From positions 45,335 to 109,334 of the forward strand of contig NZ_LGDW01000347.1 in the NCBI RefSeq assembly GCF_001280005.1: a stretch of DNA of 64,000 nt, given 5' to 3'. The stretch comes from Streptomyces sp. NRRL WC-3618 (GTDB lineage Bacteria > Actinomycetota > Actinomycetes > Streptomycetales > Streptomycetaceae). Each line of letters begins with the position of its first letter. The stretch's first letter is position 1. Positions 9,115 through 18,489 of this stretch are shown one piece after another. Under the pieces are notes generated by a model, which worked only from the letters and a program-made list of their open reading frames with translations, did not search any database and had not been told where the DNA came from. Made by a program: the position numbers and the translations under genes.

Positions 9115-10020
9115 ATGCTCGACGTCCGACGCATCCTGCTGTTCACGGAGGTCGCCCGGCGCGGCTCGGTGACCGCGACGGCCCGCGCCCTCAACTACAC
9201 TCCGTCAGCGGTGTCACAGCAGATCAGCCGCCTGGAAACGGAGGCGGGCCAGCCCCTGCTGGAACGACACGCCCGGGGCGTCACCCTCACTGATGCCGGA
9301 CGGGTGCTGGCCGAACGAGGGGAACGGATCGCACGCGAACTGCGGGCCGCGGAAAACGAACTCGCGGACTATGCCGGGCTGCGCGCGGGCACATTGCGCG
9401 TCGGCACCTTCCCCACCGTCGGCGCCTCGCTCCTCCCGCAGGCCGTGATCGCCTTCCGGGACGCCCACCCCGACGTACGGCTGACCGTCCGCAGCGCCCG
9501 CATCGCCGGACTCTGGACCATGCTGGAGAACCGCGAGATCGAAATGTCGCTGATGTGGGACTACGATTGGAGCCGGATCGACCGGGAGGACATCGTCATC
9601 ACGCCCCTCCTCGATGACCCGCCGGCCCTTCTCGTCAGCGACAACCATCCACTCGCCGCCCGCGACACCGCATCGCTCGCCGATTTCGCACACGACCCCT
9701 GGATCACCCGCGCCGACCATCACCCGGTGGCCGAAGCCCTCGTACGAGGCTGCCGCGACGTCGGCTTCGAGCCCCACATCGCCTACGAGGCCCACGACTA
9801 CCAGGAAGCCCAGGCCATGGTCGCCGCCGGTATCGGCGTCGCCCTCGCCCCCACCCTGGCCCTGGAGGGTATCCGTCCCGGCGTCAACATCCTGCCCCTC
9901 CAGCCGCCGGCCCCCATTCGCCGCATCCTCCTGGTGCGCATGGCCGGCCACTCGCTCACACCCGCCGCCGTGACCTTCGCCGGACTCCTCCGCGACGCCG
10001 CTGCGGCCCGAACCCGCTGA
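9115..10020 (+). CDS. LysR-family transcriptional regulator
   Basis: DNA-binding regulator with an N-terminal winged helix-turn-helix (RRGSVTATARALNYTPSAVS, then QISRLETEAGQPLLER) and a C-terminal periplasmic-binding-protein-like effector domain. The length of 301 residues is standard. CTGGAGG precedes the ATG. It is divergent from the PrpF/transporter operon across about 145 bases and is its likely regulator. The effector is probably the transported acid or its isomer. I found no clean LysR palindrome in this gap. Confidence 0.9.
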   Translation: MLDVRRILLFTEVARRGSVTATARALNYTPSAVSQQISRLETEAGQPLLERHARGVTLTDAGRVLAERGERIARELRAAENELADYAGLRAGTLRVGTFPTVGASLLPQAVIAFRDAHPDVRLTVRSARIAGLWTMLENREIEMSLMWDYDWSRIDREDIVITPLLDDPPALLVSDNHPLAARDTASLADFAHDPWITRADHHPVAEALVRGCRDVGFEPHIAYEAHDYQEAQAMVAAGIGVALAPTLALEGIRPGVNILPLQPPAPIRRILLVRMAGHSLTPAAVTFAGLLRDAAAARTR

Positions 10021-10061
10021 CACCGAACCAGGGTGGCCGCAGGAGTTCGGGCGCGTTCGTC

Positions 10062-10502
10062 TCAGCGCAGTTGCTCGGCCAGCCCGACGATGACGCCCTC
10101 CGGGCCGCGGAGGTAGCAGAGCAGATAGATGTCCTCGAACCGGGCGATCTCGCCGACGAGTTCGGCGCCGTGCGGGCGCAGTCGGGCAACGGTGTCCTCG
10201 ATGTCGTCGACGGCGAACATGACGCGGTGCGTGCCCAGAATGTTGTGCGGTCGGTTGCGCGGACCGGCGCTGATCGCCGCGGGGCTGCGGTACCTCGCCA
10301 GCTCGAGCCGGCTGTGACCGTCCGGGGTCCGGAGCATCGCGATGTCACAGCGGACGCCGTCGAGTCCGGTGCACCGGTCGGCGAAGGGGCCCTCGGCCTC
10401 GGCCCTGCCCTCCATCTCCATGCCGAGTTCCACGAAGAACGCGACGGCGGCGTCCATGTCCTCGACGACGATGCCGACGTTGTCCATCCGCTGAATCGCC
10501 AT
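10062..10502 (-). CDS. VOC-superfamily (glyoxalase-like) protein
   Basis: Small single-gene protein of the vicinal-oxygen-chelate fold: two beta-alpha-beta-beta-beta modules within 146 residues, opening MDNVGIVVEDMDAAVAFFVELGMEMEG. Such proteins act as metal-dependent lyases, dioxygenases or resistance proteins. AAGGAG lies 8 bases before the ATG. It is convergent with the LysR gene. No specific substrate can be deduced. Confidence 0.82.
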   Translation of the reverse strand: MAIQRMDNVGIVVEDMDAAVAFFVELGMEMEGRAEAEGPFADRCTGLDGVRCDIAMLRTPDGHSRLELARYRSPAAISAGPRNRPHNILGTHRVMFAVDDIEDTVARLRPHGAELVGEIARFEDIYLLCYLRGPEGVIVGLAEQLR

Positions 10503-10710
10503 GCTGGTTTCTCCTTGTTCCTCGTGCGGCCATACATGCGGCCGTACCACCAAGGGTGGCACTGGCAGGACCGGCGCACGCCTGTGCCGTCACGCGTGGC
10601 GCGGGGTGTGTGGACTGCAAGATCACCCAATTGTCCCGACTGGCATACAACCTTCCGGTGTTACGGGCCGTCTCACCCAGCATCAGAGTTACGCGACCAA
10701 GGGGGACACT

Positions 10711-11286
10711 ATGCGGGGTATCAGAGCAGCAGGGATGGCGTTCGTGCTCGCGGGCGCCATGCTGGGGACGGCGGCCGGCACCGCCGGCGCGGCGCCGGCG
10801 GAGAGCTCACGCACGGCGGCGGCATGCCCGACGGGCTGGGGCAGCGGCGCCAAGGTGGGCGGTGCCCTCATGGGGGGCGATCACCTGGTGGACATCAGGA
10901 CCGGACGCCACGAGTGCTACGACCGCATGGTGTTCGACATCCCCGGCGGTGGCCGGATCGGCTACCAGGTGCAGTACGTCAACCGGTTCCACGCGGACCC
11001 CTCGGGCCAGTACATTCCGGTCGCCGGCGGGGCGATCCTCAACATCGGCATCGGCGCGTGGAGCTACGACCTGGAGGCCGGCGTGCCGACCTACCCGGGC
11101 GAGGTGGGCGAACACCTGCCCAGCGTGAACGTCAACGGGTACACCACCTTCCGGGACACCCGGTTCGGCGGCACCTACGAGGGCGAGACGCAGGTCGGTC
11201 TCGGCGTCCGCGCCCGACTGCCGTTCCGCGTGACCCAGTTGGACGACCGGGTGGTCGTCGACGTGGCCCACAGCTGGACGAGCTGA
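10711..11286 (+). CDS. secreted AMIN-like domain protein
   Basis: 191-residue exported protein with a typical Sec signal peptide (hydrophobic core FVLAGAMLGTAAGTAGAAPA). One beta-rich domain follows, of the kind found in actinobacterial AMIN-like secreted proteins; hallmarks are CYDRMVFD and a terminal VVVDVAH. The two conserved cysteines (ACPTGW and ECYDR) probably form a disulfide. A GGGGGA site precedes the ATG. The gene stands alone and ends at a strong hairpin. Its function is unknown; AMIN folds often bind cell-wall polymers. Confidence 0.8.
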   Translation: MRGIRAAGMAFVLAGAMLGTAAGTAGAAPAESSRTAAACPTGWGSGAKVGGALMGGDHLVDIRTGRHECYDRMVFDIPGGGRIGYQVQYVNRFHADPSGQYIPVAGGAILNIGIGAWSYDLEAGVPTYPGEVGEHLPSVNVNGYTTFRDTRFGGTYEGETQVGLGVRARLPFRVTQLDDRVVVDVAHSWTS

Positions 11287-11309
11287 CACTGCGAGAAAAC
11301 CCGGGACGA

Positions 11310-11350
11310 CGACGGCCTGCACCACCCCAACGGGTTGGTGCAGGCCGTCG
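11310..11350 (+). terminator. hairpin terminator after the AMIN-like gene
   Basis: A perfect 15-bp stem with an 11-base loop (arms 11310-11324 and 11336-11350) begins 23 bases after the stop codon. Confidence 0.85.
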
Positions 11351-11393
11351 GTTGTGGCCCTCGGCGCCCGCGCCACCCCGGCCGCTCGCGGGC

Positions 11394-11994
11394 TCAGACG
11401 TCGGGGACGTGCAGCATGTCCCAACTGTGCTTGCCTGGGATGCCGTTGGCGTCGCTGCCTGAGAAGTGGAGCTTTCGCTGCCACGCGGCGTAGGACTTCA
11501 CATCCCCCGTCGGCGCCGTGGCTGGACTGGTATTGATTGCATCCTTCGCTGACAATCCGCTGTGCATCGCGGCGATGATCGCCGATTTCTGCCCGGCGTG
11601 GAAGAACGAAGCACCAGGGAAGGGCTCGAATTTGGCGGCGCCGCCACCAGTGCTTCCATCCATGTGCTGGAGGTAGGCCCGGTTCCTGAATGCGGACCAT
11701 TGTTCCCAGCCGTGCGCGTCCTTGATGGCCTTTGCTGTCGTGGCGTTGCAGAGCGGGTCCTTGAGTCCGGCAATCCTGCGCTTGTCCGGTCCGGAGAACT
11801 GCTCCGGGTGTTTGAGGGAACGTATCTGGAAGAGGCCGTAGGACGGCCCTCACTTGTTGTCGACCAGCTTCTTGTCCTCGACAATGTCCGGGTCGCCTCC
11901 GGATTCCGCCATGGCGACGGCCGCCGCGATGTGGATGTCACTACCGGTGAACCCCCACCTGTGTGGCGAGGGATCTCAGCTCGGTCAGTTTCAT
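11394..11994 (-). pseudogene. decayed lytic transglycosylase-like cell-wall hydrolase
   Basis: Reading from an ATG at 11994 (AGGAAAG upstream) and joining frames restores a soluble lytic transglycosylase-like sequence. It contains IAAAVAMAESGGDPD (the catalytic Glu region), GPSYGLFQIRSLKHP and a C-terminal SYAAWQRKLHFSG. Several lesions interrupt it. There is an extra G in a G run (C run on the plus strand, near 11952-11956) and an in-frame TGA where TGG is expected (11850-11852). Two apparently compensating frameshifts lie near 11520-11570; the EGCNQYQSS stretch there is in another frame. The gene should no longer give a full product. Third codon positions are less GC-rich than in neighbours, suggesting transfer. 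The PGRP amidase nearby has a similar C-terminal repeat. Confidence 0.8.
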
Positions 11995-12338
11995 TTTCTT
12001 TCCTGCGCCTTCTCATTTTTCGATCTGTCATTGTTGACGCGTATACAGAACGAGGCTGCGAGGCACGTAGGATTCGTTACGTCGACCGTATGGCCGTATC
12101 GGCAACGGGGCAACCGGAGTGCATTGCTTGACTTCTCCGAGTGTGCAGATGCACGCTGATAAAGGCGCTAGGTATATGCCATGCGTTAGCCGCGAACATC
12201 GCCTTCGGGTCTGCGGTGAGATTCTCAAGTGCTGCGGATATCGCGGGTACTTGCGCATTCACCGACCCAACTCCCGTAATACCGCCTGCTCTTGCGCGTG
12301 ACGGCGTCTACCCGCCACTCGCAAGTGAGGAGTGCGAA
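11995..12338. other. lower-GC intergenic stretch between cell-wall hydrolase genes
   Basis: This 340-base stretch is visibly less GC-rich than its surroundings. It holds the palindrome GTGCA-ga-TGCAC at 12143-12154 and a TTGACT hexamer at 12128, but no matching -10 at normal spacing. One small minus-strand frame is listed separately. The base composition suggests imported DNA. Confidence 0.5.
12077..12262 (-). CDS. possible small protein, unknown function
   Basis: A 61-codon frame starts at a GTG at 12262, with GGGAG about 8 bases upstream. The peptide begins NAQVPAISAALENLTADP and continues KAMFAANAWHIPS, which looks more protein-like than a typical shadow frame. Codon use is unlike the surrounding Streptomyces genes, with many A or T third positions. 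I do not recognise a family. It could be a small phage-derived or peptide gene, or a remnant of a larger decayed one. Confidence 0.3.
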   Translation of the reverse strand: MNAQVPAISAALENLTADPKAMFAANAWHIPSAFISVHLHTRRSQAMHSGCPVADTAIRST

Positions 12339-13163
12339 ATGCATCTCGTGACTCGTGCCGACTGGGGGGCCAAACCGCCCCGATCGCCTCTTGTGCACAT
12401 AGCGTCCACTCATGGAGTGAAGGTCCACTATGAGGGCGCCCCCGTTCCGTCCGATCTCGCCAAGCCGGAGAACCACGTCAAGTGCGCCGGCCGAGTGCGG
12501 GACATGCAGGCTGCTCATCTGGCGAACCATAAGGAGAACTACTCCGACATCGCCTACAGCTTCGTGGTCTGTCCACACGGACATGTCTTCGAAGGGCGTG
12601 GCCTGCACAAACTGCAAGCCGCGAACGGCGACCACCAGCTCAACCTGCACCACTACTCGGTGTGCGGCATGGTGGGAGACTCCGGCCTCACCCATCCGAC
12701 CAATGCCCAACTGGCAGGCATTCGCGACGCCATCGACCTGCTGCGGGCGAAGGGCGGCGCCGGGACGGAGATCAAAGGCCACCGCGATGGCTTCGCCACC
12801 GAATGCCCTGGCGAACCGCTCGAAACATGGGTGAAGAAGGGCGCTCCACGGCCCGGTGCCTCATCCGGCGGTATCAGTGTCAGCCTCTCGCACGTCGTCA
12901 CTGCCGCACGCACCGACCCGGGTGCCGCCCAGGGGCACACGACGTTCCCTGCGGACGTCCGGCCCGTCGAGGCTGCCCTGGTCGCGGAAGGGCTGCTGGA
13001 CCCGGCGTTCGGCGATGACGGATCCTTCGGGTCCCGTACCGTCGACGCCTACGCGGCTTTCCAGCGTCGCCAGGGGTTCACCGGAGCGAACGCCGACGGC
13101 ATCCCGGGCCAGTCCACCCTCACAGCGCTCGGCAGCCGGCACGGGTTCACTGTCGCCGCCTGA
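12339..13163 (+). CDS. N-acetylmuramoyl-L-alanine amidase (PGRP fold) with C-terminal peptidoglycan-binding-like domain
   Basis: Predicted peptidoglycan amidase, cleaving the bond between muramic acid and L-alanine of the stem peptide. Residues of the amidase_2/PGRP zinc site are visible: KVHYEG, LHHYSV, and the C-terminal GHRD...TECPG. The last 70 residues (TVDAYAAFQRRQGFTG, DGIPGQSTL) form a peptidoglycan-binding-like module. The ATG at 12339 is chosen because AGGAG lies 6 bases upstream and homologues begin near LVTRADWGA; the open frame upstream is not conserved. There is no signal peptide, so export may be holin-like or the protein may be a phage-type endolysin. The neighbouring transglycosylase remnant supports a phage-like origin. 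Confidence 0.85.
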   Translation: MHLVTRADWGAKPPRSPLVHIASTHGVKVHYEGAPVPSDLAKPENHVKCAGRVRDMQAAHLANHKENYSDIAYSFVVCPHGHVFEGRGLHKLQAANGDHQLNLHHYSVCGMVGDSGLTHPTNAQLAGIRDAIDLLRAKGGAGTEIKGHRDGFATECPGEPLETWVKKGAPRPGASSGGISVSLSHVVTAARTDPGAAQGHTTFPADVRPVEAALVAEGLLDPAFGDDGSFGSRTVDAYAAFQRRQGFTGANADGIPGQSTLTALGSRHGFTVAA

Positions 13164-13337
13164 GCTCAGACCTCGATCCACCGGCCCCGTACACGGTGGG
13201 ACACCGGATCGGTTGTGACCCGACGGAACCCAGGGTCTGTACTGTCGTCCCGTGCAGCTGTCGGTGGCCGCGAAGCCGACCGGCGCAGAGGCGGACGTCC
13301 GGCGGGATTCTCGCCGGGCCGGAAGAGAGCGGACCGC

Positions 13338-15620
13338 GTGACCAGTACTGGGGTTGGTGTCAGTGGTCTGCCCGCCCCGTTCACGAGTTTCGTGGGCCGG
13401 GGGGAAGAAGTGGCCGAGGCCCGCCGTCTGTTGGGGGTGGCGCGGCTGGTCACGCTGAAGGGGCCGGGCGGGGTGGGCAAGACCCGTCTCGCTCTGGAAG
13501 TGGCCGCCGGGTCGGCGAAGGCGTTCTCGGCGGTGTGGCTGGTGGACCTGGCTTCGGTGCACGAGCCGTCGGCCGTGCCGGGTGCCGTCGCCGCCGCGCT
13601 GGGAGTGGCGGACGTGGGTGCCCGCAGGCTCGAGGAGCTGCTCACCGCGCATCTGTCCAGGAGGCGGGTGCTGCTGGTGCTGGACAACTGCGAGCACCTG
13701 ACCCAGGCGTGCGCGGACCTGTGCCGGCACCTCCTGTCGGCCGCCCCCGAGCTGCGGATTCTGACCACCAGCCGCGAGACGCTCCAGCTCACCGGTGAGC
13801 ACACCCTCGACGTCTCCTCTCTCCCGGCCGACGACGCGGCGGAGTTGCTGCGCCAGCGGGCCGTCGCGGTACGGCCCGGCTTCGAGGTCACCGACGCGAA
13901 CCGGGCCCAGGTGGCGAGGCTGTGCGCGGCCCTGGACGGGCTGCCGCTGGCGATCGAGCTGGCCGCCTCCCGGCTACGGACCCTCACCGTCGAGCAGGCG
14001 GTGGACCGGCTGGAGGACAGGTTCGCGCTGCTGACCACGGGCAGCCGGACGGCTCAGCCGCAGCACCGCAGCCTGCGTGCGGCGATCGACTGGAGCTGGG
14101 AGCTGTGCGGTCGCGCGGAGCGGCTGCTGTGGGCCCGGCTCTCGGTGTTCGCCGGGAGTTTCACCCTGGAGGCGGCGGAGGGGGTGTGCGCCGGCGAGGG
14201 CATCGACGAGCGCGAGGTGCTGGACGTACTGGACCGGCTGGTCGCACAGTCCCTGGTCGAGCACCCCAAGGACGGGAGCACGGCACGCTACCGGCTGCTG
14301 GAGAGCATCCGCGCCTACGGGCGGGAGCAACTGGTGGCCTCGGGCCAGGAGGAGTGGGCCCGGCGTCGCCACCACGACTTCTTCCGCGCCCTCGCCGAGC
14401 GCCTCCACCAGGACTGGTTCGGGTCCCGCCAGGAGGAGATCCTGACCCGGCTGCGCGCCGAACAGGCCAACCTGCTGGCGGCGCTGGAGTACCCGGGCGC
14501 GGCCGAGGGGGCGACGCCGAAGGACCGGCAGTCGCGGCTGGAGCTTGCCGGTGCGCTGCTCTACCACTGGGTGGCTGGCGGATTCCTCAGCGAGGGGCGG
14601 CGGCAACTGGAACGGGCGCTCCAGGCGGCTCCGGAACCGACGCCGGCCCGCGCCCGTGCCCTGCTGGCCGCCGCCTACGTGGTCGGGGAACAGTTCGACC
14701 TGGCGGAGGCGCAGCGGTGGCTGTCGGAGGCGGAGGAGCTGGCCGAACGTCTCGACGAGCCGGGGGTGGCCGCACACGTGCGCGGCCACCGGGGAGTCGC
14801 GGCGCTCTACTCGGGTCGGCTGGATCAGGCCCTGTCCCTGATCGAGCAGGCGGTGGCCGCGCACACGGCACTCGGCGACCGGTTCGGCGAGGTCACCTGG
14901 CGGTGCGCGCTGGCCATCGTCCAGACAATCGCCGGGGACGCTTCAGCGCCCAAGACCAGCCGCCAGGCACTCGACGACACGCGGACGCACGGTGAGCGGT
15001 GGGCCCGCGCCCATCTGCTGATGGTGCTGGGCCGCAGCGCCTGGGCCCAGGGCGACCAGCAGGAGGCCACGGCCCTGACCGTCTCCGCGATGGAGACGCT
15101 GCGGGGCTTCAGCGACACCCTCGGTGTGGCGAAGATGGTCGAGCAGCTCGCCTGGATCACCGCCTCGGACGGTGACCACCGACGGGCCGGCCGCCTTCTC
15201 GGGATGGCACAGTCTCTGCGTGAGGACGCCGGCACCGCCGTCGTCGCCGGCGACCCGCGCGACGAGGGGTACCACGCCGACTGCGAGGCCGCCGTGCTGC
15301 GGGCACTGGGCCGAGCCGGGTACGAACGAGCGCTGGCCGAGGGCGCCGAGGTCGACGGCCCCGCCCAGGCCATCGCCCGCGCCCTCACCGATGCCGAACC
15401 GGCCGCGCCGCCGCCCGCGACCTCCCCGCTGACCCGCCGTGAGCAGCAGGTCGCCGCCCTGGTCGCCAAGGGGATGACCAACCGGGTGATCGCCGGCGAG
15501 CTGGTGCTCTCCCAGCGCACGATCGACGGGCACGTGGACCGCATCCTCGCCAAGCTCTGCTTCTCCCGCCGCGCTCAGATCGCCGCCTGGTGGGCCCTGA
15601 ACCAGCCGCGCGACGAGTAG
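13338..15620 (+). CDS. LuxR-family ATPase regulator (P-loop NTPase, TPR, HTH), copy 1
   Basis: Large signal-transduction ATPase of about 760 residues. Order: SFVGR segment, Walker A GPGGVGKT (42-49), Walker B region VLLVLDNCEH, an NB-ARC-like arm, a long TPR-like helical repeat region, then a C-terminal LuxR helix-turn-helix (LTRREQQVAALVAKGMTNR). It probably oligomerises on ATP binding to activate transcription. The GTG at 13338 has GGAAGAGAG 8 bases upstream and aligns with the start of the neighbouring paralogue; an earlier in-frame GTG at 13215 adds unconserved sequence. A tandem duplicate lies downstream. The target genes are not evident. Confidence 0.87.
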   Translation: MTSTGVGVSGLPAPFTSFVGRGEEVAEARRLLGVARLVTLKGPGGVGKTRLALEVAAGSAKAFSAVWLVDLASVHEPSAVPGAVAAALGVADVGARRLEELLTAHLSRRRVLLVLDNCEHLTQACADLCRHLLSAAPELRILTTSRETLQLTGEHTLDVSSLPADDAAELLRQRAVAVRPGFEVTDANRAQVARLCAALDGLPLAIELAASRLRTLTVEQAVDRLEDRFALLTTGSRTAQPQHRSLRAAIDWSWELCGRAERLLWARLSVFAGSFTLEAAEGVCAGEGIDEREVLDVLDRLVAQSLVEHPKDGSTARYRLLESIRAYGREQLVASGQEEWARRRHHDFFRALAERLHQDWFGSRQEEILTRLRAEQANLLAALEYPGAAEGATPKDRQSRLELAGALLYHWVAGGFLSEGRRQLERALQAAPEPTPARARALLAAAYVVGEQFDLAEAQRWLSEAEELAERLDEPGVAAHVRGHRGVAALYSGRLDQALSLIEQAVAAHTALGDRFGEVTWRCALAIVQTIAGDASAPKTSRQALDDTRTHGERWARAHLLMVLGRSAWAQGDQQEATALTVSAMETLRGFSDTLGVAKMVEQLAWITASDGDHRRAGRLLGMAQSLREDAGTAVVAGDPRDEGYHADCEAAVLRALGRAGYERALAEGAEVDGPAQAIARALTDAEPAAPPPATSPLTRREQQVAALVAKGMTNRVIAGELVLSQRTIDGHVDRILAKLCFSRRAQIAAWWALNQPRDE

Positions 15621-15764
15621 AACTCGGGTACCTACCCCCGTAGAACTACCCGTGTCCCGAAACCGGGTGCCGGATACGCTTCTGCGACGTGACCCCCGGT
15701 GGTTCGGCGCAGCACCGCTACGGAGCCGTACATCCCACGGATGTCCGCAAGCGCGAGGTGAAGC

Positions 15765-18080
15765 GTGACCACCCTCATCCCTGTCGCCGGCAATCTTCCC
15801 GCACCCTTGACCAGCTTCGTGGGCAGGCGACGGGAGGTGGCGGAGGTTCGCCGGCTGCTGCGCACCGTGCGTCTGGTGACCCTGACGGGCACCGGCGGAG
15901 TGGGCAAGACGCGGCTGGCGCTGCGGGTGGGCGAGCTCTCCCGTGAGGCCTTTCCGGACGGAGTCTGGCTGGTCGATCTGGCTCCCGTGCGGGACCCGTC
16001 CATGGTGGCCGCGACCACCCTGGGAGCGCTCCGACTCCCCGACCACGGCACCAGATCGGCACTGGAGCTGCTCACGCACCATCTGGCCCGGCACCGGGCG
16101 CTCATCGTGCTGGACAACTGCGAGCACCTGACCGACGCGAGCGCGAGCCTGGCCACGGCACTGTTGTCCGCCTGTCCCGGGCTGCGCGTCCTGACGACCA
16201 GCCGCCGGACACTGCGGGTCGTCGGTGAGAACGTGCACGTCCTCACGCCCCTGGCCGCCGATGGTGAGGCGGTCGAGCTGCTCCAGGACCGGGCCACCGC
16301 CGTCCGACCGGGCTTCAGCATCACCGACGCCAACCGGGCCCAGGCCGTCCGGTTGTGCACGGAACTGGACGGGCTTCCGCTTGCCATCGAGCTCGCCGCG
16401 GCCCGACTGCGCAGCTTCACCCTCGAAGTGACCATGGAGCGGCTGACGGACCGGTTCGCGTTGCTGACCGGCAGTTCCCGCACCGCACCGCCGCGCCACC
16501 ACAGCCTGCGGGGGACGGTCGAGTGGAGCTACGAGTTGTGCACCCCCGCCGAGCGGCTGTTGTGGAACCGGCTGGCCGTCTTCCGCGGCGGCTTCGGGCT
16601 GGACGCCGCCGAGGAGGTGTGCGCGGGCGACGGCATCGCCCCGGCCGGGGTGCTGGACCTGCTGGACCGACTCGTCGCCCAGTCCGTGGTGAGCACCTGC
16701 GACCGTGACGGTCTGACCCGTTACCAACTGCCGGAGATCCTGCGCGAGTACGGATACGCCCGCCTCTGCGAGTCGGACCGGCGGCGGCTGCTGCGGCGGC
16801 ACCGCGACTTCTTCCTGACCCTCGCCGAACGCCTCGCGCTGCGCTGGTACGGCCCCGGCCAGCAGGAGGCCCTGGGCCGGCTGCGCGCCGAACACGCCAA
16901 TCTGCGGATGGCTCTGGAGTTCTCGAACGGTTCCCCCGACAACGACGGTGACAGCGATGCCGGTGTCGACCTCGGCGCGGACGCACAGGCCGGGCTCGCG
17001 CTGGCCGCGGCGCTTCGCTTCCACTGGTGCGCCAACGGTCTGCTCGGCGAAGGGCGCCAGCAGCTGGACCGGGCACTCGCCGCGGCCCCCGAACCCACTC
17101 TGTCGCGGGCGCGGGCGTTGTCCGCCGCCGCCTATCTGGCTCTGCTGCAGGCCGACCCCGCGACGGCCCAGTCCCGGCTGGACGAGGTCGAACGGCTGGG
17201 CCACCAGTTGGAGAACCCGTCCGTCCGCGCCCACGCCCAGGGGCTCCGCGGTACCTCGGCGCTCCTCGCGGACAGGCCCGAGCAGGCTCTCGCCCACTTC
17301 GAGGAGGCTCTGGCCATTCACCGCGGTGCCCGCGAGACCGTGGAACCGCTGTTCTGGCTCTTCCAGATAGCCATCGCCCAGAGCCGACTGGCGGACCCGC
17401 GCGCCGCCGACACCGGCAGACGCGCGGTGGCCCTCGCACAGGCCCACGGAGAGCGGCACTGCCGCTCCTACGCGCTGCTGGCGCTGGGATACGAACTGTG
17501 GGCTCGCGGCGACGCCGAGCAGGCTCTGCCCCATATCCAGGCGGCCCTGGAGATCCTGCGCGACTTCAACGATTTCATCGCGACCTCGAGAGCACTGGAA
17601 CTGCTCGCCTGGATCGCCGCCTCACGCGGCGCCCACCACCGGTCGGCGTTACTGCTGGGCGCCGTGAGCGCCTTGGCCCGGAGCGTCGACATCGCCCCCG
17701 GCGCCGAATACGCCGAACACCACGCGCGCTGCGCGGAAGCGGTCGCCGCGGCCCTGGGCCGGGCGGCCTACCTGAAGGCCCTTGCCGACGGCAGCCGGCA
17801 CGACAGCCCGGCCCAGGCCATCCACCTCGCCCTGCAGCGGGAACCCGCGCCCGCCGACAGCGCCGTCTCGGCCGGCATCGTGAAACCGCTGAGCAGGCGC
17901 GAGGAGGAAGTGTCCGAGCTGGTCGCCCGGGGCATGACCAACCGGCAGATCGCGGCGGCACTGAACCTCTCCCCGAGGACGGTGGACCGGCATGTCGAGA
18001 ACATCCTGACCAAGCTCGGCCTCTGCCGCCGCGCCCAGATCGCGGCCTGGTGGACGCAGAGCCGGGTTCCCGCCGTGTGA
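15765..18080 (+). CDS. LuxR-family ATPase regulator, copy 2
   Basis: Paralogue of the preceding gene, colinear over its length (771 residues). It has SFVGRRREVAEVRRLL, Walker A GTGGVGKT at 42-49, LIVLDNCEHL as Walker B, TPR-like repeats, and a terminal LuxR domain (LSRREEEVSELVARGMTNRQI, RTVDRHVENILTKL). The GTG start has an AGGTGA site. The 144-base gap before it contains an inverted repeat, CGGGTA (15625-15630) and TACCCG (15647-15652), which may be a binding site for one of the pair. It ends at a strong terminator. The divergence between copies indicates an old duplication. Confidence 0.87.
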   Translation: MTTLIPVAGNLPAPLTSFVGRRREVAEVRRLLRTVRLVTLTGTGGVGKTRLALRVGELSREAFPDGVWLVDLAPVRDPSMVAATTLGALRLPDHGTRSALELLTHHLARHRALIVLDNCEHLTDASASLATALLSACPGLRVLTTSRRTLRVVGENVHVLTPLAADGEAVELLQDRATAVRPGFSITDANRAQAVRLCTELDGLPLAIELAAARLRSFTLEVTMERLTDRFALLTGSSRTAPPRHHSLRGTVEWSYELCTPAERLLWNRLAVFRGGFGLDAAEEVCAGDGIAPAGVLDLLDRLVAQSVVSTCDRDGLTRYQLPEILREYGYARLCESDRRRLLRRHRDFFLTLAERLALRWYGPGQQEALGRLRAEHANLRMALEFSNGSPDNDGDSDAGVDLGADAQAGLALAAALRFHWCANGLLGEGRQQLDRALAAAPEPTLSRARALSAAAYLALLQADPATAQSRLDEVERLGHQLENPSVRAHAQGLRGTSALLADRPEQALAHFEEALAIHRGARETVEPLFWLFQIAIAQSRLADPRAADTGRRAVALAQAHGERHCRSYALLALGYELWARGDAEQALPHIQAALEILRDFNDFIATSRALELLAWIAASRGAHHRSALLLGAVSALARSVDIAPGAEYAEHHARCAEAVAAALGRAAYLKALADGSRHDSPAQAIHLALQREPAPADSAVSAGIVKPLSRREEEVSELVARGMTNRQIAAALNLSPRTVDRHVENILTKLGLCRRAQIAAWWTQSRVPAV

Positions 18081-18099
18081 TCACCGGCGGCTCCCCCGC

Positions 18100-18139
18100 G
18101 CGCCGTCCGGCATCGTGCGTGAACGATGCCGGACGGCGC
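18100..18139 (+). terminator. hairpin terminator after the LuxR pair
   Basis: A perfect 17-bp stem with a 6-base loop (arms 18100-18116 and 18123-18139) is followed by a short T-containing stretch. It closes the tandem regulator unit. Confidence 0.88.
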
Positions 18140-18489
18140 ATTTGTCTGCCTCGTGGCCGGGATGCCGGGACGACGGCCGGGCTCACGAAACGGCACCGGG
18201 TGGTCGGGGCCGCCGGCGATACCCACGAGCCCCATCACCCAATTCCCCGGGAATGGGTAGAAGCACGCATGATCCCGGCGGCCTCGCGGACCATCATCGT
18301 TCTCAGCGCCAGGAGCCCGTTCAGGCGCTCGGGGCTGCCGCACCGTGCCGGAAGTGGGCCGGCTCCCCGCGCCGACCGGGCCGACCCGCTCAGCCTCGGC
18401 TCGAAACACCTCCGCTTCCCCGGGCGAACCCTGGTGGCCCCGCGCCTCGCCGTGGCACCGGCCGCCCGCTTTGAGAATGAGAGCAAGAA
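18140..18489. other. intergenic region before the secreted protease
   Basis: About 350 bases with no supportable gene. The only structure I see is a near-palindrome, ATTCCC-c-GGGAAT flanked by CCCA and TGGG, near 18237-18256. It could be a regulatory site or a small hairpin. Confidence 0.45.

Noticed and set aside
14943..17534. 863-codon open frame on the minus strand opposite the LuxR ATPases
   Set aside because: It is antisense to two genes with clear Walker and HTH motifs. Its composition is the Gly/Arg/Gln/Pro-rich pattern of a high-GC shadow frame, with no domain signature.
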